A stretch of DNA of 5,337 bases from Pseudomonadota bacterium (GTDB lineage: Bacteria; Pseudomonadota; Alphaproteobacteria; Azospirillales; Azospirillaceae). The translations under genes were made by a program, and so were the position numbers. The notes under the pieces were generated by a model, which was not told the origin of the DNA, did no database searches, and saw only the letters and a program-made list of their open reading frames with translations. The stretch is from assembly GCA_023412175.1 (NCBI GenBank), contig JAEYOB010000118.1, positions 1 to 5,337 of the forward strand, read 5' to 3'. Of the stretch, positions 5,291 to 5,337 are shown in pieces (within the stretch, counting starts at the first letter, position 1; each line of letters starts with the position of its first letter).

Positions 5291-5337
5291 ACCTTCTCTG
5301 CCGACCGGCAATCTCCGCAGATGCGAAGGACCGGGGG

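Noticed and set aside
5297..5321. Small hairpins TGCC/GGCA and TCTGC/GCAGA after the micro-protein
   Set aside because: Stems of only 4-5 bp and no T-run; too weak to call a terminator.

Overview
The window is very GC-rich, with strong third-position GC bias. Ribosome-binding sites are AGGAG-like, and the gene families (a class III cyclase/AAA/TPR signalling protein, a GNAT enzyme, and an MsrB next to a YhbW-type flavin monooxygenase) fit a high-GC alphaproteobacterium. An Azospirillum-like Rhodospirillales member is my best guess. That is an inference from style and gene content, because there is no rRNA or other marker gene here.

Layout, left to right. Positions 1-959 hold the C-terminal 318 residues of a large protein on the plus strand whose TPR-like helical repeats match the tail of AAA-ATPase/adenylate cyclase signalling proteins. 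Six bases later, tail to tail, ends a minus-strand GNAT acetyltransferase (966-1565). A 209-bp divergent spacer (1566-1774) carries four copies of the hexamer CGTGAA, two in each orientation, forming overlapping inverted repeats around a possible promoter. It leads to a plus-strand 464-aa protein of the TTC38/StaR-like TPR family (1775-3169). A 105-bp spacer with two strong hairpins, the second running into the Shine-Dalgarno sequence, precedes msrB (3275-3760). The msrB stop overlaps the start of a YhbW-like luciferase-family monooxygenase (3760-4758), so the two form a translationally coupled pair.

The 430 bp after 4758 are mostly non-coding and unusually structured. They hold a candidate small RNA of about 98 nt (extended -10, hairpin, single-stranded linker with a CCTCCC anti-Shine-Dalgarno motif, perfect intrinsic terminator), a second strong terminator facing left with no obvious gene behind it, and a nested set of competing inverted repeats (5055-5131). 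Finally there is a 33-codon gene for a one-segment membrane peptide (5189-5290) with a good ribosome-binding site. The last 47 bases show nothing firm.

Functionally, msrB (reduction of methionine-R-sulfoxide in proteins) and the flavin monooxygenase suggest a small redox or oxidative-stress operon. The other genes look like ordinary chromosomal housekeeping or signalling genes of unknown substrate. No transposon, CRISPR array, tRNA or rRNA was seen. The parts most worth a second look are the non-coding ones: the sRNA candidate, the CGTGAA operator cluster, the hairpin leader of msrB and the competing repeats near the right end.
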